64,000 nucleotides of DNA, taken from assembly GCF_006715635.1 (NCBI RefSeq), contig NZ_VFNP01000002.1:2976001-3040000 (forward strand). Reading direction: 5' to 3'. A program made the position numbers and the translations under genes. The notes below the pieces were generated by a model. The model saw nothing but the letters and a program-made list of their open reading frames with translations. It searched no databases and was not told the DNA's origin. This document shows, one piece after another, positions 53,644 to 64,000 of this stretch; within the stretch, counting starts at the first letter, position 1, and the number at the start of each line of letters is the position of its first letter. This DNA is from Streptomyces sp. SLBN-118 (GTDB lineage Bacteria; Actinomycetota; Actinomycetes; Streptomycetales; Streptomycetaceae).

Positions 53644-55648
53644 GAGTCGTGTCCTCCCGGTCCGAAGAAACCTGTGCTGCCGAGTCGCCACGCCGCTCCC
53701 CCAGCGGTCGTGCCACCACGCGGGCGCCGTTGCCCGGCAGAGCCGCCGGGTCCACACCCGCCGGGCTCGTGGGGGGCGGCACCGGAGCACGCGGCGGCAC
53801 GGGCAGGACCGAGCGGTCGGTCGCCGGCTGCGTGGGTACGGCCGCCAGCCGGTGTCCGTTCATCTCCGGGACGGCGGAGTCGGCGCGCTCGCGGTTCTGC
53901 CGCGAATCCTCCGGCTCGAGGGGTATCGGCGAACCGCGCAGCGGCTCGTCCGCCGTACGCGGCAGGGTCAGCCGGAACTGCGAGCCCCCACCGGGCTCGC
54001 CCCACGCCTGCAGCCAGCCGCCGTGCAGCCGGGCGTCCTCGACCGCGATGGACAGACCGAGACCGGTGCCGCCAGTCGTACGGGCCCGCGCCGGATCGGC
54101 CCGCCAGAAGCGGCTGAAGACCCGGGTCGCCTCCCCCGGCTTCAGCCCCACTCCGTAGTCACGCACCGCGACAGCAACGGCCCCTCCTGCGACCGCCATC
54201 CGCACCACCACGTCCCTGCCCTCACCGTGCTCCACGGCGTTGACGACCAGGTTCCGCAGCACACGCTCCACACGCCTGGCATCGGCCTCGGCCACCACCG
54301 GCTGCTCGTCGCCGATCACGCGTATCCGGGTGCCCTTGCGCTCGGCCAGCGGCTCGGCGCCGCCGATCACCCGCCGCACCACCTCGCGCAGATCTATCGG
54401 CTCGGCCTCCAGCGCCGCCGCGCCCGCGTCGAAGCGGCTGATCTCCAGCAGATCGGAGAGCAGCGACTCGAAACGGTCGAGCTGGTCCCCGAGAAGCTCC
54501 GCCGAGCGCGCCGTCACCGGATCGAAGTCCGCCCGCGCCTCGTGAATGACATCGGCTGCCATCCGCACGGTCGTCAGTGGCGTACGCAGCTCGTGCGACA
54601 CATCCGAGACGAAGCGCCGCTGCATCCGGGAGAGCTCCTCCAGCTGCTGGATCTTGAGCTGGAGGTTCTGCGCCATCTTGTTGAAGGCCTCGCCGAGACG
54701 GGCGATGTCGTCCTCGCCGGTGACCTTCATCCGCTCCTGGAGACGGCCTGCGGAAAGCCGCTCGGCGATTCCCGCAGCCATCCGCACAGGTGTCACGATC
54801 TGCCGCACCACAAGCCAGGCGATCGCTCCCAGCAGGACGACGACGAACAGCCCGGCCGTGGCGAGGGTTCCTCTGACCAGGTTGAGCGACTGCTCCTCCT
54901 GCGCCAGCGGGAAGAGGTAGTACAGCTCGTACGGATTGCCCTCGATGTCGTTCAGTCGCGTACCGACGACCAGTCCGGGCTCTGGCTCGTGCTCGTTGTT
55001 GTACTTGATCTGCATGTACGTCTCGTACGTGCCGGTCCCCTGGTCGACCGCGTTCCTCAGGCCCTCGGGAATGCTCTCGAAGGCCACGCTCCCCGAGGTC
55101 CGAGGCCCGCGGCCCGCATCCTCGGAGTCGGCACTGAGCGCCACCACGTGGAACGCGCCCTGCCCGCCGCTGGAGAGCTGCTGCACCAGATCTGACCGCC
55201 AGGAACTGCCCGCGGTCCTGCCGTCCGCGACGGCGCCGTTGCGCCCGCTTCCCGGACCGTTGAGAAGGTTCGCCTTCTCGCGCGCCACGGCGAAGCCGCC
55301 GGCCGCCTGGCTCTGGGCAGCCTTGTCCTTGGCGTCGAGCAGACCGTTGCGCACCTGTCCGATCACGACGAAGCCCAGCAGCACCACCACGCCGAGCGAC
55401 ATCAGCAGCGTGCTCGCAACCACCCTGAGCTGGATGTTCCGCCGCCACAGCCGCACAGCGGGCAGCAGCGGACGGCGCACCCAGCGCATCAGGAGCCGAA
55501 GAACCGGGCCCCCCGGCGCACTGCCGGCGGACAGCCGTCCCCCCTGGAACAGACGGCCGAATCGCGAGGGCTCATTCCCCGGTCCGGCAGCCCGCCCCGT
55601 ACGGACTCCCGGCTCGCCGGGCTTCGGAGCAACGCTGCCTTGGGACAT
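53633..55648 (-). CDS. mtrB: sensor histidine kinase MtrB
   Basis: 671 residues. The first span is about 75-100 (LRVVASTLLMSLGVVVLLGFVVIG), followed by an external domain (about 100-250) and a second span (GLFVVVLLGAIAWLVV). A HAMP domain leads to the dimerisation/phospho-acceptor helix FVSDVSHELRTPLTTVRMAADV and the ATPase domain (NLVVNAVEHGEG, RDYGVGLKPGE, GTGLGLSIAV). A proline-rich tail ends the protein. It phosphorylates MtrA and couples cell-wall/division status to gene expression. Confidence 0.97.
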   Translation of the reverse strand: MSQGSVAPKPGEPGVRTGRAAGPGNEPSRFGRLFQGGRLSAGSAPGGPVLRLLMRWVRRPLLPAVRLWRRNIQLRVVASTLLMSLGVVVLLGFVVIGQVRNGLLDAKDKAAQSQAAGGFAVAREKANLLNGPGSGRNGAVADGRTAGSSWRSDLVQQLSSGGQGAFHVVALSADSEDAGRGPRTSGSVAFESIPEGLRNAVDQGTGTYETYMQIKYNNEHEPEPGLVVGTRLNDIEGNPYELYYLFPLAQEEQSLNLVRGTLATAGLFVVVLLGAIAWLVVRQIVTPVRMAAGIAERLSAGRLQERMKVTGEDDIARLGEAFNKMAQNLQLKIQQLEELSRMQRRFVSDVSHELRTPLTTVRMAADVIHEARADFDPVTARSAELLGDQLDRFESLLSDLLEISRFDAGAAALEAEPIDLREVVRRVIGGAEPLAERKGTRIRVIGDEQPVVAEADARRVERVLRNLVVNAVEHGEGRDVVVRMAVAGGAVAVAVRDYGVGLKPGEATRVFSRFWRADPARARTTGGTGLGLSIAVEDARLHGGWLQAWGEPGGGSQFRLTLPRTADEPLRGSPIPLEPEDSRQNRERADSAVPEMNGHRLAAVPTQPATDRSVLPVPPRAPVPPPTSPAGVDPAALPGNGARVVARPLGERRGDSAAQVSSDREDTTRGR

Positions 55649-55649
55649 G

Positions 55650-56339
55650 TCAGCTCGGCCCGGCCTTGTAGCCGACACCACGGACGGTCACGACGATCTC
55701 CGGACGCTCAGGGTCCTTCTCGACCTTGGAACGCAACCGCTGTACGTGCACATTGACCAGCCTGGTGTCGGCGGCGTGGCGATAACCCCACACCTGCTCC
55801 AGCAGCACCTCGCGGGTGAACACCTGCCACGGCTTGCGTGCGAGTGCCACCAGCAGATCGAACTCGAGCGGAGTCAGGGCGATCGACTGCCCGTCCCGCT
55901 TCACGGAGTGTCCGGCCACATCGATGACCAGATCCCCGATCGTCAGCTGCTCCGGCGCAGGTTCCTCCGACCTCCGCAGCCGCGCCCGGATCCGGGCGAC
56001 CAGCTCCTTCGGCTTGAACGGTTTGACGATGTAGTCATCGGCCCCGGATTCCAGGCCCACCACCACATCCACGGTGTCGCTCTTGGCCGTGAGCATCACA
56101 ATCGGCACGCCGGACTCCGCCCTGATCAGCCTGCACACCTCGATGCCGTCCCGTCCGGGAAGCATGAGATCCAGCAGTACAAGATCGGGTTTGGCCTCAC
56201 GGAAAGCGGCAAGCGCCTTGTCACCGTCCGCCACGAACGACGGCTCGAAACCTTCACCACGCAGCACAATGCCGAGCATCTCGGCCAGTGCGGTGTCGTC
56301 GTCGACGACAAGGACTCGTCCCTTCATAATCGACATCAT
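55650..56339 (-). CDS. mtrA: response regulator MtrA
   Basis: 229 residues. The receiver domain has DDD at the acidic pocket (VLVVDDDTALAEML), phospho-acceptor Asp in LVLLDLMLPGRDG and Lys in YIVKPFKPKE. The OmpR winged helix ends in RLRSKVEKDPERPEIVVTVRGVGYKAGPS. MtrA coordinates development, DNA replication and antibiotic production in Streptomyces. Its start lies four bases after the mtnA stop, so mtnA, mtrA, mtrB and lpqB are one operon. A second ATG four codons in is possible. Confidence 0.98.
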   Translation of the reverse strand: MMSIMKGRVLVVDDDTALAEMLGIVLRGEGFEPSFVADGDKALAAFREAKPDLVLLDLMLPGRDGIEVCRLIRAESGVPIVMLTAKSDTVDVVVGLESGADDYIVKPFKPKELVARIRARLRRSEEPAPEQLTIGDLVIDVAGHSVKRDGQSIALTPLEFDLLVALARKPWQVFTREVLLEQVWGYRHAADTRLVNVHVQRLRSKVEKDPERPEIVVTVRGVGYKAGPS

Positions 56340-56343
56340 CCCA

Positions 56344-57489
56344 TTAGCTAATCGTTACCTGGCGTGACCTGGCCCACAGCTCCGCTATTCCACCCCCGGT
56401 GACCGGGGACAACGCACCCTGCTCGGTGACGATCGCCGTCACCAAATCCGGCGGTGTGACATCAAACGCCGGGTTGTACGCCTGGGTTCCCAGCGGGGCG
56501 ACGGACAGCCCGCCACCCGCTCCCCCAGCCACCGCGATCTGCGGCGCTGTGACCTCCGTCACTTCCTGCCCAGGTCGCTGCTCCACCTCTATCGAGGCCC
56601 CGTCCGACGTACTCCGATCGATCGTCGTCGTCGGCGCGACCACGATGAACGGCACATGGTGGTACTTCGCAAGCACCGCCAGCGGATAGCTCCCCACCTT
56701 GTTCGCCACCGATCCGTCGGCGGCGATCCTGTCGGCCCCGACCAATACCGCATCGACCTCTCCCGCCGCGAACAGCGAGCCTGCGGCATTGTCCGTGAGC
56801 AATGTGTACGCCATTCCGTTCCGCGCCGCCTCATAGGCGGTCAGCCGGGCGCCCTGCAGCAGCGGCCGTGTCTCGTCCACCCACAGCCTCCGCAGCCTGC
56901 CCGCGCGGTGCGCCCTGAGCGCCACGGCGAACGCGGTGCCCTCTCCGCCCGAGACCAGCGCCCCGGTGTTGCAGTGGGTCAGGATCCGGTGACCGCCGCC
57001 CGGCAGCAGTTCGTCGAGCAGCACCAGACCGTGCTCAGCCATCCGGCCACTGGCCGCGGCATCCTCCTGATGGAGCGCCTTGGCCGTGGCCAGCACCGCA
57101 TGTGCCGCCTGCTCGGCATCCGCCTTCTTGTCGACCGCCGCACGGTATGCGGCCACCGCACGCCGCACGCCGTACCCCAGATTCACCGCGGTGGGCCTCG
57201 CCCGTTCCAGCAGCTCGGCCGCCTCTTCCACGTCGTAGCCCCGCACGGCCGCGAGGGCCACCCCGTAGGCCCCCGCGATACCCAGCAGCGGCGCCCCGCG
57301 CACGGCGAGTGTCTGGATCGCCCGCACCAGTGCGGGCACATCGGTGCAGACCAGCTCGATCTCGTCGGCGGGCAGCCGGGTCTGGTCGAGCAGTACCAGT
57401 ACCGGCCCTTCCGGCGGCTCGTCCCAGCGCAGCACCGGAAGCGGGGGCGACTCGGTACCAGCCGGGTTTTGTACGTACTGATCAGCCAT
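56344..57489 (-). CDS. mtnA: methylthioribose-1-phosphate isomerase
   Basis: 381 residues from ATG 57489. It has the eIF2B-alpha-like fold, with AVRGAPLLGIAGAYGVALA, the catalytic Cys region ILTHCNTGALVSGGEGTA, and the acidic catalytic site VLVGADRIAADGSVANKVGSYPLA. It converts 5-methylthioribose-1-phosphate to the ribulose form in methionine salvage. Other salvage genes are absent here. It is the first gene of the mtrAB operon. Confidence 0.95.
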   Translation of the reverse strand: MADQYVQNPAGTESPPLPVLRWDEPPEGPVLVLLDQTRLPADEIELVCTDVPALVRAIQTLAVRGAPLLGIAGAYGVALAAVRGYDVEEAAELLERARPTAVNLGYGVRRAVAAYRAAVDKKADAEQAAHAVLATAKALHQEDAAASGRMAEHGLVLLDELLPGGGHRILTHCNTGALVSGGEGTAFAVALRAHRAGRLRRLWVDETRPLLQGARLTAYEAARNGMAYTLLTDNAAGSLFAAGEVDAVLVGADRIAADGSVANKVGSYPLAVLAKYHHVPFIVVAPTTTIDRSTSDGASIEVEQRPGQEVTEVTAPQIAVAGGAGGGLSVAPLGTQAYNPAFDVTPPDLVTAIVTEQGALSPVTGGGIAELWARSRQVTIS

Positions 57490-57671
57490 CCGCCCAGTCT
57501 GCCCGGTGAGCCACCGACATTGAAGGTGCGAGGGAGATACATGCCCCCGCCCACCCGCGGCCGACGCGTGGCACGATGGCCACCAACCTGCCGTCTCATC
57601 CAAGGGACAGGCACCTCGAACGTGCCGGCTCGGCGAGCCGGTCCCGCGACCAATCCATGAGGTGGACGACC

Positions 57672-58898
57672 GTGAACGACACTCCGGGCTGGGCCTCGCC
57701 CGGATCTGCTCCCTCCGACGGGCAGGACGCCGACGTTCCCCGGCCTGCCGCGCCTGACGGCGAGAGCGGCCCCGCCTCGAAGTGGTCCGCCGAGCAGCCG
57801 CCGCCGGGCCGGTGGTCCGCGCCGACCGTCCAGGGTGCCGACCGGATCCCCGCACCGCCGCCTGCCCCCGGCTGGGGCGGACAGCCACGCGGCAGCTGGG
57901 GCACGCCACCGACCGCCGCCAAGCCCGGCGTCATCCCTCTGCGCCCCCTGGGCGTCGGCGAGATCCTCGACGGCGCTGTTTCCACCCTGCGCGCCCACTG
58001 GCGAACGGTGCTGGGCATCACGATCACCGTCTCGGTGGTCTCCCAGATCTGCAACATCCTCGTCGAGCGCTACCTGCTCCCCGAGCCGCCCGAGGTCAAC
58101 CCGGACGCAACGCCCTCGGAGGCCCTGAGGCAGTCCGTGGACTCGCTCCAAGCCAGTCTGCTCGCCATGGCCCCGGCGCTGGTCATCACTTTGATCGCCA
58201 CTCTGTTCACCACGGCACTCCTCACCATAGTGATCAGCCGCTCCGTGCTCGGCCGCCCGGTGACGCTCTCCGAAGCCTGGCAGGAGGCACGGCCCCGGCT
58301 TCCCCAACTGCTGGGCCTGACCCTGCTGTTGCCCCTGATCAGCGCTGCCATCATGACCGTGGCGATTCTTCCCGGTGTGCTGCTCGGGGGCGGAGGGGGA
58401 GTCGCGCTTGCCATGCTCGGGGGCTTCGCCGCCTGCGGGGTTGTCCTCTGGCTGATGATCCGGTTCGCCCTCGCCTCTCCCGCGCTGATGCTGGAGCGCC
58501 AGGGTGTCGTCGCGTCGCTGCGCCGCTCGGCCAAACTGGTCCAGGGCGCCTGGTGGCGGACCTTCGGCATCGTCGTGCTCACCCTGCTGCTGACACTGCT
58601 GGTCTCGATGATCATCGCCGTGCCGTTCACGGTGATCGCGTTCGCGGTGGACGGCAGCGGCTTCAGCGAACTCTTCGCCGGAAACGGCCCCGACTTCGGA
58701 TGGCCGTTCCTGATCATCACCGGCATCGGCTCGGTGATCGCCTCCTCCATCACCTACCCGATCTCTGCCGGCGTGGCGGTCCTCCTCTACATCGACCAGC
58801 GCATCCGCCGCGAAGCTCTCGACCTGGAACTCGCACGGGCCGCGGGCGTCCCCGGCTACGGCTCCGCGCCCCCGGGCCACCACACCTCCAGGAGCTGA
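57672..58898 (+). CDS. multi-span membrane protein of unknown function
   Basis: 408 residues from GTG 57672, with AGGTGG six bases upstream. The N-terminal ~95 residues are Pro/Ser/Trp-rich and disordered. The rest has six or so membrane spans and repeats the theme of glycerophosphodiester phosphodiesterase-type membrane domains (VGEILDGAVSTLRAHWRTVLGITI; SRSVLGRPVTLSEAWQEARPRLPQLLGL). No enzymatic domain is attached. It starts a five-gene operon with tightly overlapping starts. Confidence 0.8.
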   Translation: MNDTPGWASPGSAPSDGQDADVPRPAAPDGESGPASKWSAEQPPPGRWSAPTVQGADRIPAPPPAPGWGGQPRGSWGTPPTAAKPGVIPLRPLGVGEILDGAVSTLRAHWRTVLGITITVSVVSQICNILVERYLLPEPPEVNPDATPSEALRQSVDSLQASLLAMAPALVITLIATLFTTALLTIVISRSVLGRPVTLSEAWQEARPRLPQLLGLTLLLPLISAAIMTVAILPGVLLGGGGGVALAMLGGFAACGVVLWLMIRFALASPALMLERQGVVASLRRSAKLVQGAWWRTFGIVVLTLLLTLLVSMIIAVPFTVIAFAVDGSGFSELFAGNGPDFGWPFLIITGIGSVIASSITYPISAGVAVLLYIDQRIRREALDLELARAAGVPGYGSAPPGHHTSRS

Positions 58899-58902
58899 TG
58901 CG

Positions 58903-59592
58903 GTGTCCACCACGGGGGGCGTGATGACGGCGCGGCAACTGATCCGCGCAAGCGACGACGTACCGGTGGACACTCCCCGCATCCCCGCACGGGAGGCGGC
59001 GGAGCGGGAACTGTCCAAGCCGATGTACCACGAGAACGACCCGAGCCTGCTCCAGCGCGCCCTCGACCGCTTCTGGGACTGGGTCGGCGGCATATTCGAC
59101 TCCGCGTCCGGCGCCACCCCCGGCGGCCCGCTCGGACTCCTCGTGGTCATCCTGCTCGTGATCGGCCTGGTCACTGCCCTCTGGTGGCGCCTCGGCACGC
59201 CCCGGCGCACCCCCGGCTCCGCAGACTCCCTCTTCGACAGCAGCCCACGCAGCGCATCCGAACACCGCACGGCTGCCGAGGCCCACGCCGCCGCCGGACG
59301 CTGGAACCAGGCCGTCCAGGAACGCATGCGGGCCATGGTCCGCTCCCTGGAGGAACGGACCCTCCTCGACCCGCGCCCCGGCCGCACCGCGGACGAGGCA
59401 GCCGCCGAGGCCGGGCGTTCCCTCCCCGCCCAGTCCGACGGACTCCGTTCCGCCGCCCGGGAGTTCGACGACGTCACATACGGCGGCCGGACCGCCGACC
59501 GGCAGGCATATCTGCGTCTGCGTGACCTCGACCTCGAGTTGGAACGCACAAAGCCCCAACTGAGCAGCGCGGCCCAGGGAGCAGCCGAATGA
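58903..59592 (+). CDS. DUF4129-domain membrane protein
   Basis: 229 residues from GTG 58903, with AGGAG eight bases upstream. One membrane span (LGLLVVILLVIGLVTALWW) at ~87-105 is followed by the cytoplasmic DUF4129 domain: SEHRTAAEAHAAAGRWNQAVQERMRAMVRSLEERTLLDPRPGRTADEAA. DUF4129 proteins cluster with MoxR and DUF58 genes and often with transglutaminase-like proteins; the function is not known. Confidence 0.85.
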   Translation: MSTTGGVMTARQLIRASDDVPVDTPRIPAREAAERELSKPMYHENDPSLLQRALDRFWDWVGGIFDSASGATPGGPLGLLVVILLVIGLVTALWWRLGTPRRTPGSADSLFDSSPRSASEHRTAAEAHAAAGRWNQAVQERMRAMVRSLEERTLLDPRPGRTADEAAAEAGRSLPAQSDGLRSAAREFDDVTYGGRTADRQAYLRLRDLDLELERTKPQLSSAAQGAAE

Positions 59593-60784
59593 CGGCGACT
59601 TCCGTCAGCCCCACCTCCATGGCCCCGACGAAGCGTCAGATGTGGACCCGGACTCGCGGCCTGCTCCTCGCCCTTGTCATCCTTGTCGCAGCCGGGATCG
59701 CCATGGCCGCCCTGCGTTCCGGGGACCAGCACGGCCGCCTCGACCCTCGCTCCGCCGACCGCTACGGCAGCCGCGCCGTAGCCGAACTCCTCAAGGACCG
59801 CGGTGTCTCCACCCGCGTGGTCACGACCCTCGACGAGGCGGTCACGGCAGCCGGACCCGACACCACGCTGCTCGTCACCGTCCCCGACCTGCTGACGGAA
59901 TCTCAGCAACGCACGCTTCGGAACGCGATGACCGGCTCCGGCGCGCGCACGGTTCTCCTCGCCGCCGGACCCGCGTCGCTCGGCACCCTGGCCTCCGGTG
60001 TCCACAGCGAAGCCCCGGCTCCCGTCTCGGCACGCACCCCCCAGTGCTCCCTCCCCGCTGCCCGCAGCGCGGGCAACGCCGACCTCGGCGGTGCGCGTTA
60101 CTCCACCGAGACGCCCGGCGCCGACCGCTGTTACCCGAGCGACGGCCTGCCCACTCTTCTCCGGATCGACGAACGGGGCGACGGCGACACCGTCCTGCTC
60201 GGCTCTCCCGACATCCTCTACAACCACCGCCTGGACAAGCACGGCAACGCTTCCCTCGCCCTGCAACTCCTGGGCTCCCGCAGCCATCTGGTCTGGTACC
60301 TCCCTTCGCTCGGCGACACCTCCGCCGCACAAGACGGCGCTGACGGCGACACCGACAGCACGTTCTTCGACCTCATCCCCTCCGGCTGGCTCTGGGGGAC
60401 ACTCCAGCTCGCCGTCGCCGCAGGCCTGGCCGTGATCTGGCGCGCCCGTAGTCTCGGCCCGCTGATCACCGAACGGCTTCCTCTCGCCATCCGCGCCTCC
60501 GAGTCCACCGAGGGCCGCGCCCGCCTCTACCGCAAGGTGAACGCCCGTGACCGCGCGGCCGCAGCCCTGCGTTCGGCCACCCGTACTCGCATCGCGCCGA
60601 CACTCGGCGTCCCCCCTGCGGACGCCCACTCCCCCGATGCCCTGCTCCCGGCTGTCTCGGCCCATCTCCCGACCGGCGAACGAGACCTCAACGGCCTGCT
60701 CTTCGGCCCGGCCCCGGCCGACGACACCGACCTCATTTACCTCGCTGACCAACTCGACGCCCTCGAAAGAGAGGTACGCACTTC

Positions 60785-60788
<4 letters not shown>
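59589..60788 (+). CDS. DUF4350-domain membrane protein
   Basis: 399 residues. Spans at ~22-44 and ~276-297 flank an external domain (about 50-270) with RSADRYGSRAVAELLKDRGVSTRVV, the DUF4350 signature, which resembles a Rossmann-like class I glutamine-amidotransferase fold without obvious catalytic residues. ATG overlaps the previous stop (ATGA). It belongs to the membrane/MoxR operon. Confidence 0.85.
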
Positions 60789-61768
<980 letters not shown>

Positions 61769-61779
61769 GGAGCTGCCCC

Positions 61780-63090
61780 ATGGCCCTCACCGGACGAACC
61801 GCACTCCTCGCCGCTCTCGGCTCTCTCCCCGTGGGCATCCTGGCCCCGAGCTGGACCGGGATGCTTGCTGTGAACGCGCCTCTTTCCCTGGCAATCTTGT
61901 GCGACTACGCCCTTGCCGCGCCAGTGCGAACGCTCCGATTCACCCGAAGCGGCGACACGTCAGTTCGATTGGGTGACGGCGCCGAGGTCCACCTCACGGT
62001 CACCAACCCGTCCGGCCGCCCTCTGCGGGCCCACTTCCGCGACGCCTGGCCCCCCAGCAGCTGGATCACCGGCACCGAACAGGCCGCGTCGCGCCACAAG
62101 CTGACCGTGCCCGCCGGCGAACGCCGCCGGGTCACCACGCTCCTTCGCCCCACCCGCCGTGGGGACCGCCAGGCGGAGCGCGTCACCATCCGCTCCTACG
62201 GACCGCTGGGCCTGGCCGCCCGCCAGGGCAATCACAAGGTCCCCTGGACCGTTCGCGTCCTGCCGCCCTTCACCAGCCGCAAGCACCTGCCCTCCAGACT
62301 GGCCAGGCTGCGCGAGCTGGACGGCCGCACGAGTGTCCTCATCCGCGGCCAGGGCACGGAGTTCGACAGCCTTCGCGACTACGTGCCAGGCGACGACACC
62401 CGTTCCATCGACTGGCGAGCAACCGCCCGTCAGACCACCGTCGCAGTGCGCACCTGGCGCCCCGAACGCGACCGCCACATCCTCGTCGTCCTCGACACCG
62501 GCCGCACATCTGCCGGTCGGGTCGGAGATGTCCCGCGCCTCGACGCGGCCATGGACGCGGCACTGCTGCTCACCGCGCTGGCCTCACGCGCCGGCGACCG
62601 GGTGGACCTCCTGGCATACGACCGACGTATCCGGGCCCAGGTCCAGGGACGTTCGGCCGGTGATCTCCTGCCCGCCCTGGTCAGCGCACTCGCTCCCCTG
62701 GAGCCGGAACTCGTCGAGACCGACGCCCGTGCTCTCAGCGCCACCGCCCTGAGCTGCGCCCCGCGCCGCTCCTTGATCGTGCTGCTCACGAGCCTCGACG
62801 CCGCGCCCATCGAAGAAGGACTGCTCCCAGTTCTCCCTCAGCTCACACAACGGCACACGGTGCTCGTTGCCTCGGTCGCTGACCCTCATATCCAGCAGAT
62901 GTCCACCTCCCGGGGCACCATCGAGGCGGTGTACGACGCCGCGGCAGCCACCCAGACTCAGGCCCAGCGCCGCCGTACGGCAGAACAGCTCCAACGGCAT
63001 GGCGTCACTGTCGTCGACGCGACTCCCGACAACCTTGCACCAGCTCTTGCAGATGCCTACCTCGCGCTGAAAGCTGCCGGCCGACTCTGA
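61780..63090 (+). CDS. DUF58-domain, von Willebrand A-like protein
   Basis: 436 residues from ATG 61780, with GAGGAG seven bases upstream. Two N-terminal membrane spans (about 7-50) are followed by a beta-rich segment. The DUF58 core is GQGTEFDSLRDYVPGDDTRSIDWRATARQ, then a VWA-like domain with ILVVLDTGRTS; the MIDAS-like DxSxS is changed to DTGRTS. It is the standard partner of MoxR. It is the last gene of the operon. Confidence 0.92.
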   Translation: MALTGRTALLAALGSLPVGILAPSWTGMLAVNAPLSLAILCDYALAAPVRTLRFTRSGDTSVRLGDGAEVHLTVTNPSGRPLRAHFRDAWPPSSWITGTEQAASRHKLTVPAGERRRVTTLLRPTRRGDRQAERVTIRSYGPLGLAARQGNHKVPWTVRVLPPFTSRKHLPSRLARLRELDGRTSVLIRGQGTEFDSLRDYVPGDDTRSIDWRATARQTTVAVRTWRPERDRHILVVLDTGRTSAGRVGDVPRLDAAMDAALLLTALASRAGDRVDLLAYDRRIRAQVQGRSAGDLLPALVSALAPLEPELVETDARALSATALSCAPRRSLIVLLTSLDAAPIEEGLLPVLPQLTQRHTVLVASVADPHIQQMSTSRGTIEAVYDAAAATQTQAQRRRTAEQLQRHGVTVVDATPDNLAPALADAYLALKAAGRL

Positions 63091-63121
63091 ACGAGTCTGG
63101 AGGCATCGGGCCGTGAAAGCA

Positions 63122-63155
63122 GGAAAGCCCCGCACCAGGAGGTGCGGGGCTTTCC
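63122..63155. terminator. bidirectional terminator between the DUF58 gene and the rRNA operon
   Basis: A 15-bp perfect stem GGAAAGCCCCGCACC (63122-63136) / GGTGCGGGGCTTTCC (63141-63155) with loop AGGA. It ends ten bases from the 5S 3' end and, read on the minus strand, terminates the rRNA operon. Confidence 0.92.
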
Positions 63156-63164
63156 CACAATGAT

Positions 63165-63284
63165 TGTTCGGCGGCGTCCTACTCTCCCACAGGGTCCCCC
63201 CTGCAGTACCATCGGCGCTGAAAGGCTTAGCTTCCGGGTTCGGAATGTAACCGGGCGTTTCCCTAACGCAATGACCACCGAAAC
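63165..63284 (-). rRNA. rrf: 5S ribosomal RNA
   Basis: About 120 nucleotides. In sense it begins GTTTCGGTGGTCATTGCG and contains the conserved CCGAACCCGGAAGCTAAG and the 3' GGAGAGTAGGACGCCGCCG. Ends are set by pairing of the termini and may be off by a base or two. Confidence 0.95.
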
Positions 63285-63370
63285 ACTATGAAGATATCCG
63301 ACACCGGAATCCCCCGGCCAGGGGGGACTCGACAGTTCGTTACTTCAGAACTGACACAGTGGACGCGAGC

Positions 63371-64000
<630 letters not shown>

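Overview
This window is a high-GC actinobacterial chromosome segment, almost certainly Streptomyces. The evidence is strong third-position GC bias, frequent GTG starts, a tmRNA with an ALAA-type tag, and a gene order matching the Streptomyces core chromosome (sigU-rsuA, mat genes, ssrA-smpB, ftsEX, prfB, pkaB-pkaA, NAD-glutamate dehydrogenase, secA, mtrAB-lpqB). Assignments rest on motifs, gene order and family knowledge; no database search was run.

Region 1 (1-12.4 kb, almost all on the minus strand) holds a HelD/HelR-type RNA polymerase-clearing motor downstream of the ECF sigma factor SigU and its anti-sigma RsuA, a CGNR zinc-finger regulator, a secreted beta-lactamase-fold serine hydrolase, a uroporphyrinogen-III synthase fused to a winged-helix domain next to a NarK nitrate transporter, and an acyltransferase overlapping a bifunctional polysaccharide deacetylase/glycosyltransferase (MatB type). 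Region 2 (12.3-22 kb) has a proline/serine-rich membrane protein at the matA position, a divergent LysR/MFS pair, tmRNA and SmpB, an S41 protease, ftsX-ftsE, a tiny zinc-ribbon membrane protein, a sortase-type LAETG wall protein and release factor 2. Together these form a translation-rescue, cell-wall and division block.

Region 3 (22-35.6 kb) has two Ser/Thr kinases (pkaB, pkaA) divergent from a very large FHA-plus-FtsK/EccC-like ATPase. A sugar ABC importer without its own ATPase follows, whose first permease carries an Ig-like extracytoplasmic loop, then a TetR regulator, a TagGH-type polymer exporter and an apparently truncated reading frame. Region 4 (35.6-49 kb) has the giant NAD-glutamate dehydrogenase, a DJ-1/PfpI protein, a HAD phosphatase, two small conserved actinobacterial proteins, SecA, a GNAT acetyltransferase and a YcaQ-like DNA glycosylase.

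Region 5 (49-64 kb) has a LuxR-type response regulator, long hibernation-promoting factor, ComF, the mtnA-mtrA-mtrB-lpqB cluster, a divergent five-gene membrane/MoxR/DUF58 operon and, on the minus strand, the 3' end of an rRNA operon (5S and partial 23S). Most convergent junctions carry strong GC-rich hairpins that act as probable bidirectional terminators. I found no transposase, integrase, CRISPR array or ordinary tRNA gene. The most noteworthy signals are a possible translational-coupling hairpin between rsuA and the helicase gene, the MalF-P2-like insertion in the ABC permease, the solitary FHA-FtsK ATPase beside pkaA/pkaB, a perfect 24-bp palindrome upstream of hpf, and GC-rich palindromic repeats that appear to have entered coding regions.
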